DNA of 59,004 nucleotides from Methylobacterium iners (GTDB lineage Bacteria; Pseudomonadota; Alphaproteobacteria; Rhizobiales; Beijerinckiaceae). Under the pieces are notes generated by a model. That model was given only the letters and a program-made list of their open reading frames with translations. It was not told the origin of the DNA and searched no databases. The position numbers and the translations under genes are program-made. Shown one piece after another: positions 43,339 through 51,880 of the stretch. Within the stretch, counting starts at the first letter, position 1; every line of letters begins with the position of its first letter. The DNA lies in the NCBI RefSeq assembly GCF_022179305.1, contig NZ_BPQP01000012.1:1-59004 (forward strand), written 5' to 3'.

Positions 43339-45501
43339 ATGACTGAGGGACCGATCAGAAAAGGAAAGTCTTTCAGCCAGCTTCTGTCCCGACAGGTCTG
43401 GCCGATGGCGGCTCTGTGCCTGCTGACCTTCGGTTGGGTCGGCGCGACCCTTATGTGGACCAGCGACAGCACGAACCGCACGGCCGCCGAACGGGAAGTC
43501 GAACAATTGGCGGCCGCGATGGAGCAGGGGCTGATCGGCATGCGCCTGCGCCTGGCTGGCGCGACAGCTCCTGGGCCGGCACTCGACTTGCTCTTGAACG
43601 ATCCCGTGATCGCGAATGCCGAGCGGCCGCTGGGATTCCTGGAGTTCACGGGTCTCTTCATCTTCGCTCTTCCCCTCGGGCCGGACAATGACGAGATCCC
43701 CCTCGCGATCCGGGAGCGTGAGCCCCTGCTCGGCGCGGTCGTGGCCAAGCTACGCACCTCTCTCGCCGTGAATGACGGTGCTGGCCAAGTCAGCGTTGAG
43801 GAGCGGGCCACCCAGGGCGTATCACGCCTCATCTACGATGGTGGCGTCTATGCCATTACCGCCGTGCCGTTGCCTCCCCAAGCCGACGGGCGACGGTTGG
43901 TGGCAATTGCCTGCAAGCATTTCACCGAAGGCGACCTACGCAAAGTTGCGGAGCTGCACGGCATCAAAAATCTTAGGCTCGGCGAGTTGCCGGCCGAAGC
44001 CGGCCACATGTCGCTTCCGCTTTTCGACGGTCAGGGTCGGACTGTGGCGTACATAACTTGGCAGCCGAGCCGACCCGGCGACCTAATCCGAGCGCGGCTG
44101 CTTCCCAGCACGCTTGTTGGCAGCCTACTCGCCCTCGGCCTCGTCGTCCTGATCCTTGTCTGCATGCGCTGGGTTGCCCGCGACCTCGCACGCCACGAGG
44201 CGCAGATGCACGCCATCCTGAATCAGGATCCACTTTCAGGGCTGCCGAACCGACGGCTGTTCGGTGAACGGCTTGATAACGAGCTCGGTCGGATCGCGCA
44301 GGGCAGCGGGAGCGTCGCTGTTCTCCTGCTCGATCTAGACCGCTTCAAGGAGATCAACGACACCTTCGGGCATGGAGCCGGCGACGCCGTAATCAAGCAA
44401 GTGGCGGAGCGTATCAGTGTCTTGCTGCAGGAAGGGGATACGCTTGCTCGCCTCGGCGGCGACGAGTTCGCTATTCTTCTCTCCGCGCACCCCTCGCACA
44501 GCGATGCGGAGAACCTTGCGCGACGCATCCTGGCTGCGGTGAAGCAGCCGTTCGTTGTCAATGAAACGAACATGTCCGTCGGCATCTCGGTCGGCATCGT
44601 ACTCGCGCCGATTCATGGCAGTGGGCGAGAGACGCTGATGCGGCGGGCTGACGCGTCGCTCTATAAGGCGAAGGCGAACGGCCGGAACGACTACTGCTTC
44701 TTCGAGTCAGAGATCGATCAGACCATTCAGATGCGAAAGCTCGTCGAGGATGAGCTGCGCGGGGCCATCGAAGGCGACGGCCTTGAACTGGCCTACCAGC
44801 CAATTGTCTCGGCGGACGGAAGCAAGGTCCTCGCAGTCGAAGCGCTCGTTCGCTGGCGCCATCCGGTACGCGGCCTCATCGGCCCTGGCGAGTTTATCCC
44901 GATAGCCGAGGAACGAGGCTTGATCATACCCCTTGGAGAGTCGGTGCTCAGGCGAGCCTGTACGACCGGCGCTCGCTGGAAAGACCTCACGATCGCCGTC
45001 AATCTCTCTGCGCTGCACGTTTTGCAGGCCGATTTTGTCGAGGTTGTTGCGCGCATTCTGGAAGAAGCCGGCCTCGATCCGAAGCGCCTGGAGATAGAGC
45101 TGACGGAAAGTGTTCTGGTAGAGGATCCCGTGACGGCTGAGCGAGCGATCAACCGCTTGCGCGATCTTGGCGTCCGGTTCGCCCTGGATGATTTTGGCAC
45201 GGGCTATTCGAGCCTGCTGTACCTTCGTCGGTTCGCCTTCGACACGATCAAGATCGACCGCACCTTCGTCCAAGACATCGACGCATCGGAACATGCTTCG
45301 ATCCTGCTCACCTCAATTGTCTCGCTGGGCCGAACGCTCGGCCGGACGGTGACAGCGGAGGGAGTTGAGACCTCCGAGCAACAGAAGCTGCTTCAACTCA
45401 TGGGGTGCACACAGCTCCAAGGCTATCTTTTCTCAAAGCCAGTGTCGCCCAACGAGATCGATGGCATGCTGAGAACCGACGTTCTCAACGCGGCAGCTTA
45501 G
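43339..45501 (+). CDS. GGDEF-EAL protein, membrane c-di-GMP cyclase/phosphodiesterase
   Basis: 720 residues: cytoplasmic start, first helix (WPMAALCLLTFGWVGATLMW, ~21-40), a ~210-residue periplasmic sensor (CHASE4-like, with TNRTAAEREVEQLAAAMEQG and SVEERATQGVSRLIYDGGVY), second helix (LVGSLLALGLVVLILVCMRW) and then a GGDEF domain (LGGDEF at ~371, intact active site) and an EAL domain (AVEALVRWRHP, FALDDFGTGYSSL, TIKIDRTFVQD, QGYLFSKPVS), all catalytic and metal-binding motifs intact. It could make or degrade c-di-GMP, switching sessile and motile life. It stands alone between repeat-rich regions. Confidence 0.93.
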   Translation: MTEGPIRKGKSFSQLLSRQVWPMAALCLLTFGWVGATLMWTSDSTNRTAAEREVEQLAAAMEQGLIGMRLRLAGATAPGPALDLLLNDPVIANAERPLGFLEFTGLFIFALPLGPDNDEIPLAIREREPLLGAVVAKLRTSLAVNDGAGQVSVEERATQGVSRLIYDGGVYAITAVPLPPQADGRRLVAIACKHFTEGDLRKVAELHGIKNLRLGELPAEAGHMSLPLFDGQGRTVAYITWQPSRPGDLIRARLLPSTLVGSLLALGLVVLILVCMRWVARDLARHEAQMHAILNQDPLSGLPNRRLFGERLDNELGRIAQGSGSVAVLLLDLDRFKEINDTFGHGAGDAVIKQVAERISVLLQEGDTLARLGGDEFAILLSAHPSHSDAENLARRILAAVKQPFVVNETNMSVGISVGIVLAPIHGSGRETLMRRADASLYKAKANGRNDYCFFESEIDQTIQMRKLVEDELRGAIEGDGLELAYQPIVSADGSKVLAVEALVRWRHPVRGLIGPGEFIPIAEERGLIIPLGESVLRRACTTGARWKDLTIAVNLSALHVLQADFVEVVARILEEAGLDPKRLEIELTESVLVEDPVTAERAINRLRDLGVRFALDDFGTGYSSLLYLRRFAFDTIKIDRTFVQDIDASEHASILLTSIVSLGRTLGRTVTAEGVETSEQQKLLQLMGCTQLQGYLFSKPVSPNEIDGMLRTDVLNAAA

Positions 45502-46444
45502 GATCTGGGCTTAGCTGGGTGATCTGCGTAGTTCCGCCTTCAAGTCTAATCTAACCTTTATGGCAATAGCGATTTTGCCGAGTCAGGATTAGGGTGCGGA
45601 AGCGGCGGTGGGCGCGACGGCCGAGGTGTCGTTGCGACAGCGCTTGGCATCCGCTGCCGAACGCTCTCTGCGCCCATCGGTGGGTTGTAAGTGCGGAACG
45701 GCCTCCACCATAAAGTTTCAGGTCGGACGTAGGCGCTGGGCGATCGGCCAATCATCAACCGTCCTCTTTCTGACCAGAGTTTCAAGGGGGAGGGCTCAAG
45801 CCGCAACGACCGCTTCAGCACAAAAGGTCACGGGCCGCTTTCGACCGATTGTGTTGAAAAACTCGGTGGCGGCACTTTTCAGTCCATGCGCCCTACTGCA
45901 GTGAGGAACAATCTTCCCTTAAAAGGATTTCTTTTACCCCGGCGAGCAAATCGTCAGGAGCTTGGTGGAAAGTTCTTCTGCGCTGAGCTGCGTCGCAGGA
46001 GCCGCTTCGACCGCCTCCCGCGTTTTTCAACACAATCCACCCTAGTCGGACCTTCAGAGCGTCCGCTTCGAGGCAGCCTGATGAACCAGAAACCCACGAC
46101 TGGGATGGATGGGTTTTTGTCCGCCCGTAAGCGGGCGGAAAACTGGTGAAGCGGACGTCGTCATTTGCCCGATGGTGCATTGACCCGAAGCTCGCCGCTT
46201 CTCGGGATCTTTAATCGGCTCGCGGCGGAACCTGCCGAAGCTGTTGGCCTGTCATCCGTCTAGGAGGGCGGCATACCTGCAGGACGCCGCGAACCCACAT
46301 CAGCCAACCCGCTATGATGCGGTCATGAGCAACGTGATTCGACCAACCTTCGGCAACTGAGTGCGGGGTCGCGTTGGCTGGGGCTGCGCAAAGCACGAGA
46401 AGGCGAGGGGCTACGTGAAGTGAGCGACCCGACCGGCTGTTTGC
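45502..46444. other. Intergenic region containing MITE copy B and repeat copies
   Basis: Apart from the MITE (45847-46037) it holds the repeat block 46042-46160 (TAGTCGGACCTTCAGAGCG then CCGCTTCGAGGCAGCCTGAT) and a hairpin TGTCCGCCCGtaaGCGGGCGGA around 46119-46140. The part 45540-45840 shows no supported gene. Confidence 0.5.
45847..46037. mobile_element. MITE-like element, 191 bp, copy B (inverted relative to copy A)
   Basis: Left end GATTGTGTTGAAAAACTC at 45847-45864; right end at 46020-46037 matches the inverted form except one base. Read on the other strand it aligns base for base with copy A at about 85% identity. Flanks are GACC (45843-45846) and CACC (46038-46041), a nearly perfect 4-bp duplication. 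The surrounding DNA is the same repeat type as at copy A. No coding capacity. Confidence 0.8.
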
Positions 46445-46753
46445 ATGGCTAAGCGTATCGTTGTTCACGTCCCTCATCGTCTCGGCATTGAGGAAGCGCG
46501 ACAGCGTCTCAACGGCCGCGCTGATTGGGCTCAGCAGAAGCTGCGGAGGGAAGGCGTCCGGCTCGTAATTGCAGACTGGAAGGGCAACGATCGGCCCTTT
46601 ACCGCACATGCGCTCGGACAGCACGTTGATGGGCTTGTGGCGGTCACCGAGCGCAGCCTCCGGTTCGAGATTGGGGTGCCCTGGATGCTGAGTGTGTTCT
46701 CACCCAAGATCGAGGCTGCAGCGAAGCACTATGCCGCCCGGCTGATGGCCTAA
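46445..46753 (+). CDS. Polyhydroxyalkanoic acid system family protein (PHA_gran_rgn)
   Basis: The 102-residue protein begins MAKRIVVHVPHRLGIEEARQ, matching the opening of the PHA granule-region family (VPHxLGxxEAxxRL), and continues with GRADWAQQKLRREGVRLVIA, DWKGNDRPFTAHALGQHVDG and LRFEIGVPWMLSVFSPKIEA. Members are found with PHA storage genes; the exact role is unclear. Here no phaC or phasin gene is near. It precedes the XRE gene by about 40 bases on the same strand. Confidence 0.75.
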   Translation: MAKRIVVHVPHRLGIEEARQRLNGRADWAQQKLRREGVRLVIADWKGNDRPFTAHALGQHVDGLVAVTERSLRFEIGVPWMLSVFSPKIEAAAKHYAARLMA

Positions 46754-46792
46754 GGACGAAGGGCCTGGCGTGTGGCTGCGGAAGGCTCAGGA

Positions 46793-47029
46793 ATGATCAC
46801 TGGATCTCAAATCCGGGAGGCCCGCTGCTTGCTGGGCTGGACTGAGAAGGAGCTCGCTCGGAGGTCGAAGCTGAGCCTCGGCGCGCTAGCTCGTGCCGAG
46901 AAGAGCGAGGGCGAGCCAATGATCACGATCGTACAGCTGGACGCCTTGCTGAAAACCTTTCGAGAGGCGGGCGTCGAGTTCATGCCTGAGAACGGTGGCG
47001 GGCCGGGCGTGCAGCTCAGGAAACTCTGA
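46793..47029 (+). CDS. XRE-family helix-turn-helix protein
   Basis: From ATG 46793, MITGSQIREARCLLGWTEKE, then LARRSKLSLGALARAEKSEG and EPMITIVQLDALLKTFREAG. Helices 2 and 3 of the XRE HTH are clear (the xxLxRxS-LxLxxLxRxExG pattern). 78 residues with no effector domain, ending GPGVQLRKL. It may repress its own operon. It follows the PHA-system gene and precedes two tandem terminators. Confidence 0.7.
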   Translation: MITGSQIREARCLLGWTEKELARRSKLSLGALARAEKSEGEPMITIVQLDALLKTFREAGVEFMPENGGGPGVQLRKL

Positions 47030-47093
47030 ACCCTGGCACGCTCCCTGCTCCCATGCCACGCCCTTCCTCACGTTGGGCGATTGACTCGACTTC

Positions 47094-47126
47094 AGCCCCG
47101 CCGGCAGCCGCCGCGTGGGGCTTTTT
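47094..47126 (+). terminator. Rho-independent terminator after the XRE gene
   Basis: AGCCCC pairs with GGGGCT, with an additional GC-rich inner stem, followed by TTTTT. It lies 65 bases after the stop of the XRE gene. Confidence 0.7.
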
Positions 47127-47195
47127 CGCGTTGTTCTGGCCGGGCCCCTGCTTCATCCACGGCGATGGAAGTTCACTGACACTTCCACATCCTTG

Positions 47196-47228
47196 AACCC
47201 GCCCGGCACACGCCGCGTCGGGCTTTTT
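47196..47228 (+). terminator. Second rho-independent terminator
   Basis: CCCG/CGGG outer pairs and CCGGC acac GCCG inner stem followed by TTTTT, about 100 bases after the first. It may end a second short transcript or back up the first. Confidence 0.6.
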
Positions 47229-47376
47229 GTGGCTACTCAGCCGCAGATCCGACGCTGAAGTCGCGAGTTGCCTTGGCCCTCCTCAGTCTCAGGCCCCAGC
47301 TTGCCTCAGGGTCAGCACTGGATGGATAGCTAAGCGTCAAGGACAGAAATGTCCTTTGCGGTGATCGTCGACTCAC

Positions 47377-47619
47377 TCACTTGGCCGAGATGACTATCGC
47401 TGCGGCCCTAGATCGTACCCTGAACAAATGGGTCGGTGACAACGTCAGATGCCAATGCAGAGCGGTCAGTCCCGCCGCCTTTGCTGCCCATCGGGTATGG
47501 TAGGTGTAGGCGTTCAGGCTGATCCGGTGATCGCCACCGTGGATCTCCCACGTAAACAGCTTCGGATTCAGCGGACATGGCGTGACGACCACTGAGTGGT
47601 GTTGCTTGGGCTGACGCAT
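47377..47619 (-). CDS. Hypothetical protein
   Basis: 80 residues: MRQPKQHHSVVVTPCPLNPK, LFTWEIHGGDHRISLNAYTY and HTRWAAKAAGLTALHWHLTL, soluble, with several His. TWEI and the run of aromatic residues suggest a small beta-rich domain. No family recognised. Convergent with the XRE transcript and facing the terminators. Confidence 0.4.
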   Translation of the reverse strand: MRQPKQHHSVVVTPCPLNPKLFTWEIHGGDHRISLNAYTYHTRWAAKAAGLTALHWHLTLSPTHLFRVRSRAAAIVISAK

Positions 47620-47766
47620 GGGCGGCTACTGTCCTCGACGTCCGGCATTTGCTTGCAGCCTATCTTCGAACCAAGCTTGACCACAAGAGCAAGGCACTCT
47701 GATCCTCGGCCGCCGACGCGGTGCAAAACCGCAGATCGAGGCACCGAAGCCCTGATCGAGCATCCG

Positions 47767-49410
47767 TCAGGCCAGGACCTTTCGGACCTTGCGGGCGAGT
47801 TGGTCCAGCGTGAACGGCTTGGTCAGAAGCTCGATGCCGGGATCCACCACGCCGTTATGGACGATCGCGTTCGGCGTGTAGCCGGTGGCATACAGCACCC
47901 TCAGATCGGGATACTTGGCACGCGCCGCCTCGGCCAGCATCCGCCCCGTCATGCTCGGCATCACGACGTCGGTCAGAAGCAGGCCAATGCCGGGCTGCGC
48001 GTCGAGGAGCACCAGGGCCTCAGGTCCGGAGCATGCGTGCCGAACAGTGTAGCCAAGCTCCCGCAAGCTGGCGACGGTGGCGAGCCGGACGCTGTCCTCG
48101 TCCTCTACCACGAGGATGATTTCGCCGGCCGAGCCAAGCGGAATCGGTGATGCCTCAGAACGGGGGCTCGGGCTGACCGCAACATCGGCCATCATCTCCC
48201 GACGCAGATAGAGCTTGACCGACGTGCCGCGTCCGGCCTCGCTGTAGATCTTCACGTGCCCGCCAGATTGCTTCACGAAGCCGTAGACTTGGCTGAGGCC
48301 GAGGCCCGTACCCTTGCCGGTCGGCTTCGTCGTGAAGAAGGGGTCGAAGGCACGCGCCACCACCTCGGGCGGCATGCCCTCACCCGTATCGCTCACGGCG
48401 ACGACGACGTACTGCCCCGGGCCGACCTCCGCGTGAGCGCGGGCGTAAGCGTCGTCGAGGTGTGCGTTCATGGTCTCGATCGTCAGCCGCCCGCCCGAAG
48501 GCATGGCATCGCGCGCGTTGACGACGAGATTGAGGATGGCGTTCTCAAGCTGACCTTGATCGACGCGAGTTCGCCAGAGACCACCACTGAGCACGCATTC
48601 GAGTGCAACCATCTCGCCGAGGGAGCGACGCAGGAGGTCTTCCATGCCGCGGATCAGTCCGTTCACATCCGTGATCTCAGACGTCAGCGGCGTCTGGCGC
48701 GAGAAGGCCAGGAGGCGTTGCGTGAGCGCTGCGCCCCGCTGCGCCCCTTCCATCGCGAGATCCAGATAGGTCCCGATACTCCCCCTGCCATCGGCGAGAC
48801 GACGCCGAGCGACGTCGAGGCTGCCGATGATGATGGCGAGCATGTTGTTGAAGTCGTGCGCGATCCCTCCGGTGAGCTGGCCAACTGCCTCCATTTTCTG
48901 GGCCTGCCGCGCCTGCGTCTCAGCCGCGAGGCGCGCTTCGCTCTCGGCCTCGAGCTTCAGGTTCGCCTCGGCAAGCTCGCGCGTGCGGCACTCCACCCGC
49001 TGTTCCAGCTCGGCGTTCAGCTGAGCAAGAGCGCGGCTCGTCGCGCCGAGTTGGTCGAGTGCCTGGTTCAGCCAGCCGACCAGCAGGATGATCGTGCCGC
49101 AGACGGTCAGGAAGAAGCCGAACCCGATCCAGTCGGACGGCGTCGTCGGGAGGGCGTAGCCGAGCGGTTCGACGAGGAAGTAGCCCGCGAGAAGGGCCGA
49201 GAGCAGCGCCGCCGTTGCGCCTGCACCACGGTTCCCGATCAGAGCGGTCAGCAGAACGGCAGGAAAGAAGGTCAGGAAGGGATAGCCGACGAGCCCCTCA
49301 CCGAGGCCGAGGCGGATGGCCAGCGCGAGGCAGGGGGCGAGGAGGGCGACGAGGTAGCCCAGCCAGCGACGGGCACGGACCGCTCGCGTCGCTGCCAGCA
49401 TGTCCATCAT
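47767..49410 (-). CDS. Hybrid histidine kinase with DUF4118-like membrane domain and receiver
   Basis: 547 residues from ATG 49410, with GGGAGG eight bases upstream. Residues ~15-120 hold four membrane helices (LGYLVALLAPCLALAIRLGL, FLTFFPAVLLTALIGNRGAG, DWIGFGFFLTVCGTIILLVG) of the DUF4118/KdpD-like type. A coiled coil follows, then HisKA with catalytic His185 (LTGGIAHDFNNMLAIIIGSL) and the ATPase with NxxxNARDAM (LNLVVNARDAMPSGGRLTIE), DTGEGMPP and GKGTGLGLSQVYGFV. The last ~120 residues are a receiver (EIILVVEDEDSVRLATVASL, phospho-Asp in LLLTDVVMPSMTG, LTKPFTLDQL). The signal is unknown. Divergent from the sigma factor gene, 228 bases apart. Confidence 0.92.
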   Translation of the reverse strand: MMDMLAATRAVRARRWLGYLVALLAPCLALAIRLGLGEGLVGYPFLTFFPAVLLTALIGNRGAGATAALLSALLAGYFLVEPLGYALPTTPSDWIGFGFFLTVCGTIILLVGWLNQALDQLGATSRALAQLNAELEQRVECRTRELAEANLKLEAESEARLAAETQARQAQKMEAVGQLTGGIAHDFNNMLAIIIGSLDVARRRLADGRGSIGTYLDLAMEGAQRGAALTQRLLAFSRQTPLTSEITDVNGLIRGMEDLLRRSLGEMVALECVLSGGLWRTRVDQGQLENAILNLVVNARDAMPSGGRLTIETMNAHLDDAYARAHAEVGPGQYVVVAVSDTGEGMPPEVVARAFDPFFTTKPTGKGTGLGLSQVYGFVKQSGGHVKIYSEAGRGTSVKLYLRREMMADVAVSPSPRSEASPIPLGSAGEIILVVEDEDSVRLATVASLRELGYTVRHACSGPEALVLLDAQPGIGLLLTDVVMPSMTGRMLAEAARAKYPDLRVLYATGYTPNAIVHNGVVDPGIELLTKPFTLDQLARKVRKVLA

Positions 49411-49638
49411 CCGGTCGCCTCCCTCGCGTGACGGAGTGGTCACTTGTCTGCAAGCTGAGCCATAGCCAGACTGTCTAAATCCTTACACTTGGCAACGGCC
49501 CTCATCATCGCAGAGGCCTCAGCGGAAGAGCCGCGAGCGAAGTCCATCAGTCCTGAGGCCCACTGACCCTGCGGCCGCTCTGTCAAGCCAGGTTGACTGA
49601 CCTACATGACAGCTGGCGCTAGTGGATCGAGGAGCGTC

Positions 49639-50343
49639 GTGAGCACAGCTGAGTTTTCTGAGCCTCTACCCGACGCGATCCGTCAGCACCTCGGCCAAGC
49701 TCTTGCTTTGGCCTATGCCGGCCTCCCTGATCTGCAGAGCACCGATCGCTTCCGCAGCTTGCTCGCGCAGCTCGAGCGCTCGCTCATCGCACACGGCGAT
49801 CGTAACGAGCGCGAGTTCCGCGAGGCCTTGCTCGCGTATCTGCCGAACCTCGTACGCTACGCCATGTCGCTGACAAAGGATCGCACGCGCGCCGATGATC
49901 TCGTGCAGGAGACGCTGTTCAAGAGCTGGCGCCACCGCGGCCGTTTCGAGCCAGGCACCAACCTCGGTGCCTGGCTGACCACGATCATGCGCAACACCTT
50001 CTTCTCGAGTTTCGGCAGGGCGAAGCTGGAGGTTCAAGATCCGTATGATTTGGCTGCCGACCGCATGGCGACCCTGCCACAGCAGGGTGCGGGCCTGGAT
50101 CTGCGTGACCTGCAGGCGGCCATGGACAAGCTCCCGCCCGCCATGCGCGAGGCGCTCGTGCTCGTCGCGATCAACGAGGTCAGCTACGAGAAAGCGGCGG
50201 AGATCATGGGCTGCCAGATCGGCACCGCGAAAAGCCGGGTGCACCGCGCGCGTGCGCAGTTGGCAAGTCTGCTGGAGCAGGACGCTGCTGGCTTTGAGGG
50301 TGATCGCATCATGCTCGCGGCCTGCAGCAACAGCATGGTTTGA
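49639..50343 (+). CDS. EcfG-like sigma factor with NepR-like N-terminal segment
   Basis: The sigma part (~60-234) matches the general stress sigma factor EcfG: LLAYLPNLVRYAMSLTKDRT, ADDLVQETLFKSWRHRGRFE, PGTNLGAWLTTIMRNTFFSS (region 2) and DKLPPAMREALVLVAINEVS followed by EKAAEIMGCQIGTAKSRVHR (region 4). Before it, residues ~10-47 (PLPDAIRQHLGQALALAYAG and TDRFRSLLAQLER) resemble NepR, the anti-sigma factor that binds EcfG and is removed by PhyR. Start GTG 49639 (GAGGAG upstream) is preferred over ATG 49606. Such a fusion would be self-inhibitory. No separate nepR or phyR gene is here. The sigma assignment is secure, the NepR likeness is my reading. Confidence 0.85.
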   Translation: MSTAEFSEPLPDAIRQHLGQALALAYAGLPDLQSTDRFRSLLAQLERSLIAHGDRNEREFREALLAYLPNLVRYAMSLTKDRTRADDLVQETLFKSWRHRGRFEPGTNLGAWLTTIMRNTFFSSFGRAKLEVQDPYDLAADRMATLPQQGAGLDLRDLQAAMDKLPPAMREALVLVAINEVSYEKAAEIMGCQIGTAKSRVHRARAQLASLLEQDAAGFEGDRIMLAACSNSMV

Positions 50344-50511
50344 TGAGCGCTGCCGAGGCACCCGGGGAAGATCCCTCAACGGAAGAGCTGCGTTCTGGGC
50401 CTCAAGGTCAAGTCCCGGCACAGCAGAATGTCTCGGATCGTACAGTGAGGAAGCTGCGCTGAGGGCTAATCCGTTAGTGTATTGACCACCCTCATCACCG
50501 GCAGCGTCGCA

Positions 50512-50703
50512 ATGCGCATCTTCAATCCCAAGACTGGCACGCACACCACCATCTCGGATCGAGCACCGCGCCGAGTGGAGGCGGACCGACGGGCAGAAGC
50601 TCAGGCCAGGGAAGCGCCGACCGATGTTGCCGATGGATTGCCTGATCCGGAGATAGCGAAGGGACGGACATCCGGCGTCTCGACCAACGATCGTCGTGGC
50701 TGA
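50512..50703 (+). CDS. Short hypothetical protein
   Basis: 63 residues from ATG 50512, MRIFNPKTGTHTTISDRAPR, then a charged region (ADRRAEAQAREAPTDVADGL) and a polar tail. Low complexity in part. A start at 50482 is possible. No family recognised, no clear ribosome binding site. It follows the sigma factor gene by about 170 bases. Confidence 0.3.
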   Translation: MRIFNPKTGTHTTISDRAPRRVEADRRAEAQAREAPTDVADGLPDPEIAKGRTSGVSTNDRRG

Positions 50704-50754
50704 TCGTTCGCTTCACCGACAGCCCGTCACGTGATCGCCGTCAGCGCTGGGCCG

Positions 50755-50934
50755 CTACTTGGACGGATCGGGCGTCGGGAAATGGTCGATGAAGCGCAGG
50801 CCTGCCCACAGATCGACGGCGTGGCCGTCCACGAGGGCCTTGGCCTTCTCACGTGCTTCGACATCATCACCAGCCAGGATCCGAACGGCTGAAACCACGG
50901 CACCCTGCTCGTCGATCAGGTTGGCGCGATACAT
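50755..50934 (-). CDS. Short conserved-looking protein of unknown function
   Basis: 59 residues from ATG 50934: MYRANLIDEQGAVVSAVRIL, AGDDVEAREKAKALVDGHAV and DLWAGLRFIDHFPTPDPSK. The arrangement (first strand with a D/E-G turn, helix DDxEAxxxAxxLVDGHxVxLW, terminal strand) recurs in many small Methylobacterium proteins of unknown role, as I remember the type. The upstream in-frame extension to 51102 is discounted. It sits on the minus strand near another small gene. Confidence 0.5.
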   Translation of the reverse strand: MYRANLIDEQGAVVSAVRILAGDDVEAREKAKALVDGHAVDLWAGLRFIDHFPTPDPSK

Positions 50935-51098
50935 CGGCTCATCATTATCAGGGGATCTGCTCACACCAGCCGACCCCCATGCGGCAGCCTTCCAGAACCT
51001 CATGGCCGAGCTAAATAGCGACGGTGTGGTTTTACACAAAGGCGCCGTTCGTCGCGGCGAGCGATGGTGGAGTGGGATGCGGGCGTCCTGCGCCAAGG

Positions 51099-51362
51099 TC
51101 ACGCCTTCACCGGTCGCTCCAGCAGGATCGCCGTGCGGATTGCATTGCGCTTGGAGGCCGGCCTGGCATGGGGGTTCATGACCACGCCGAGTGCAAACGG
51201 GCTCGCAGCCACGGCATCACGCAGATCCAGCGCATAGTCTTTGCCCAGCGGGAAGGTCGTGGTGCTCGGATTGGCCATGAAGGCATCCACTGCGGCGGCC
51301 ACGTCGTCCTTCGAGACCAGCTTCGCCTCGGAGAGTTCGCTGGTGGTCGGACGTGTTGTCAT
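51099..51362 (-). CDS. Hypothetical protein
   Basis: 87 residues: MTTRPTTSELSEAKLVSKDD, VAAAVDAFMANPSTTTFPLG and KDYALDLRDAVAASPFALGV, ending in a basic tail with AIRTAILLERPVKA. Two helical stretches, soluble. A GTG start at 51368 is possible. No family recognised. It overlaps nothing of known function. Confidence 0.45.
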   Translation of the reverse strand: MTTRPTTSELSEAKLVSKDDVAAAVDAFMANPSTTTFPLGKDYALDLRDAVAASPFALGVVMNPHARPASKRNAIRTAILLERPVKA

Positions 51363-51503
51363 GGGCACTGGGCAAGCGATCCGTGAGGGCTGAGCTGCGC
51401 CTCGTCCGGAACTAGACGCCTACCGCTGCGCGCGCATGCGGCCTCGCCGCCAAGGACATCACGTCCTCGCGAACCGCTGCCAACTCAGCCGATGATGCCG
51501 GCA

Positions 51504-51761
51504 CTAAAGTACCCGCGCGACCTGTGTGGCTGACCATTGGCCGCCGCGCGGCGCCGGGATCCCGCGCCTGTTCAGCTCATCGGCGATCCCCACAAGCAAG
51601 GTGTTCCCACGCCGCCTCATCGCGTTGATCATCACCATTAGCTGCGCTCGACGTTCGTTCACCGAGGCACTCCGCTTGGCGCGTCCGATCAGCAGGCCCG
51701 AGTCAGCGGCGTGAGCTGTGTCGTTCTCGATCCCGCTTCCAACGTCCACGTGAGAAGGCAT
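51504..51761 (-). CDS. Recombinase-like HTH fragment
   Basis: The 85-residue product ends NTLLVGIADELNRRGIPAPR followed by GGQWSATQVARVL. This is the C-terminal end of the Recombinase domain of large serine recombinases (ALNxRGIPxxRGxxWxxxxVxxVL). The catalytic N-terminal part with the active Ser is missing, so it is either a stand-alone small HTH protein or a remnant of a mobile element. It may mark an old integration. Its first half (HVDVGSGIENDTAHAADSGL) is unrelated. Confidence 0.5.
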   Translation of the reverse strand: MPSHVDVGSGIENDTAHAADSGLLIGRAKRSASVNERRAQLMVMINAMRRRGNTLLVGIADELNRRGIPAPRGGQWSATQVARVL

Positions 51762-51880
51762 TGCGTCTCCGCCACAAGATCGAACGGCGTGATGCTAGCG
51801 GGTCAGGCGACTGATCCAAGCAGAAAACGTCGCCGGCGACCGTTCACAGACGCGATGCCGCGCTCCGGTCTTTGCCTGCG

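Larger units (their letters stand above)
47030..47376. other. Intergenic region with two tandem terminators and a small hairpin
   Basis: Terminator-like hairpins with T-runs end at 47126 and 47228. At 47339-47356 AAGGACA-GAAA-TGTCCTT is a 7-bp stem with a GNRA-type tetraloop. GGAAGTTCACTGACACTTCC (47167-47186) is a further short inverted repeat. No gene; a small RNA between the two terminators cannot be excluded. Confidence 0.45.

Noticed and set aside
45886-46149. 87-codon frame across MITE copy B
   Set aside because: Runs through the inverted repeat end and flanking repeat; not conserved in frame in copy A.
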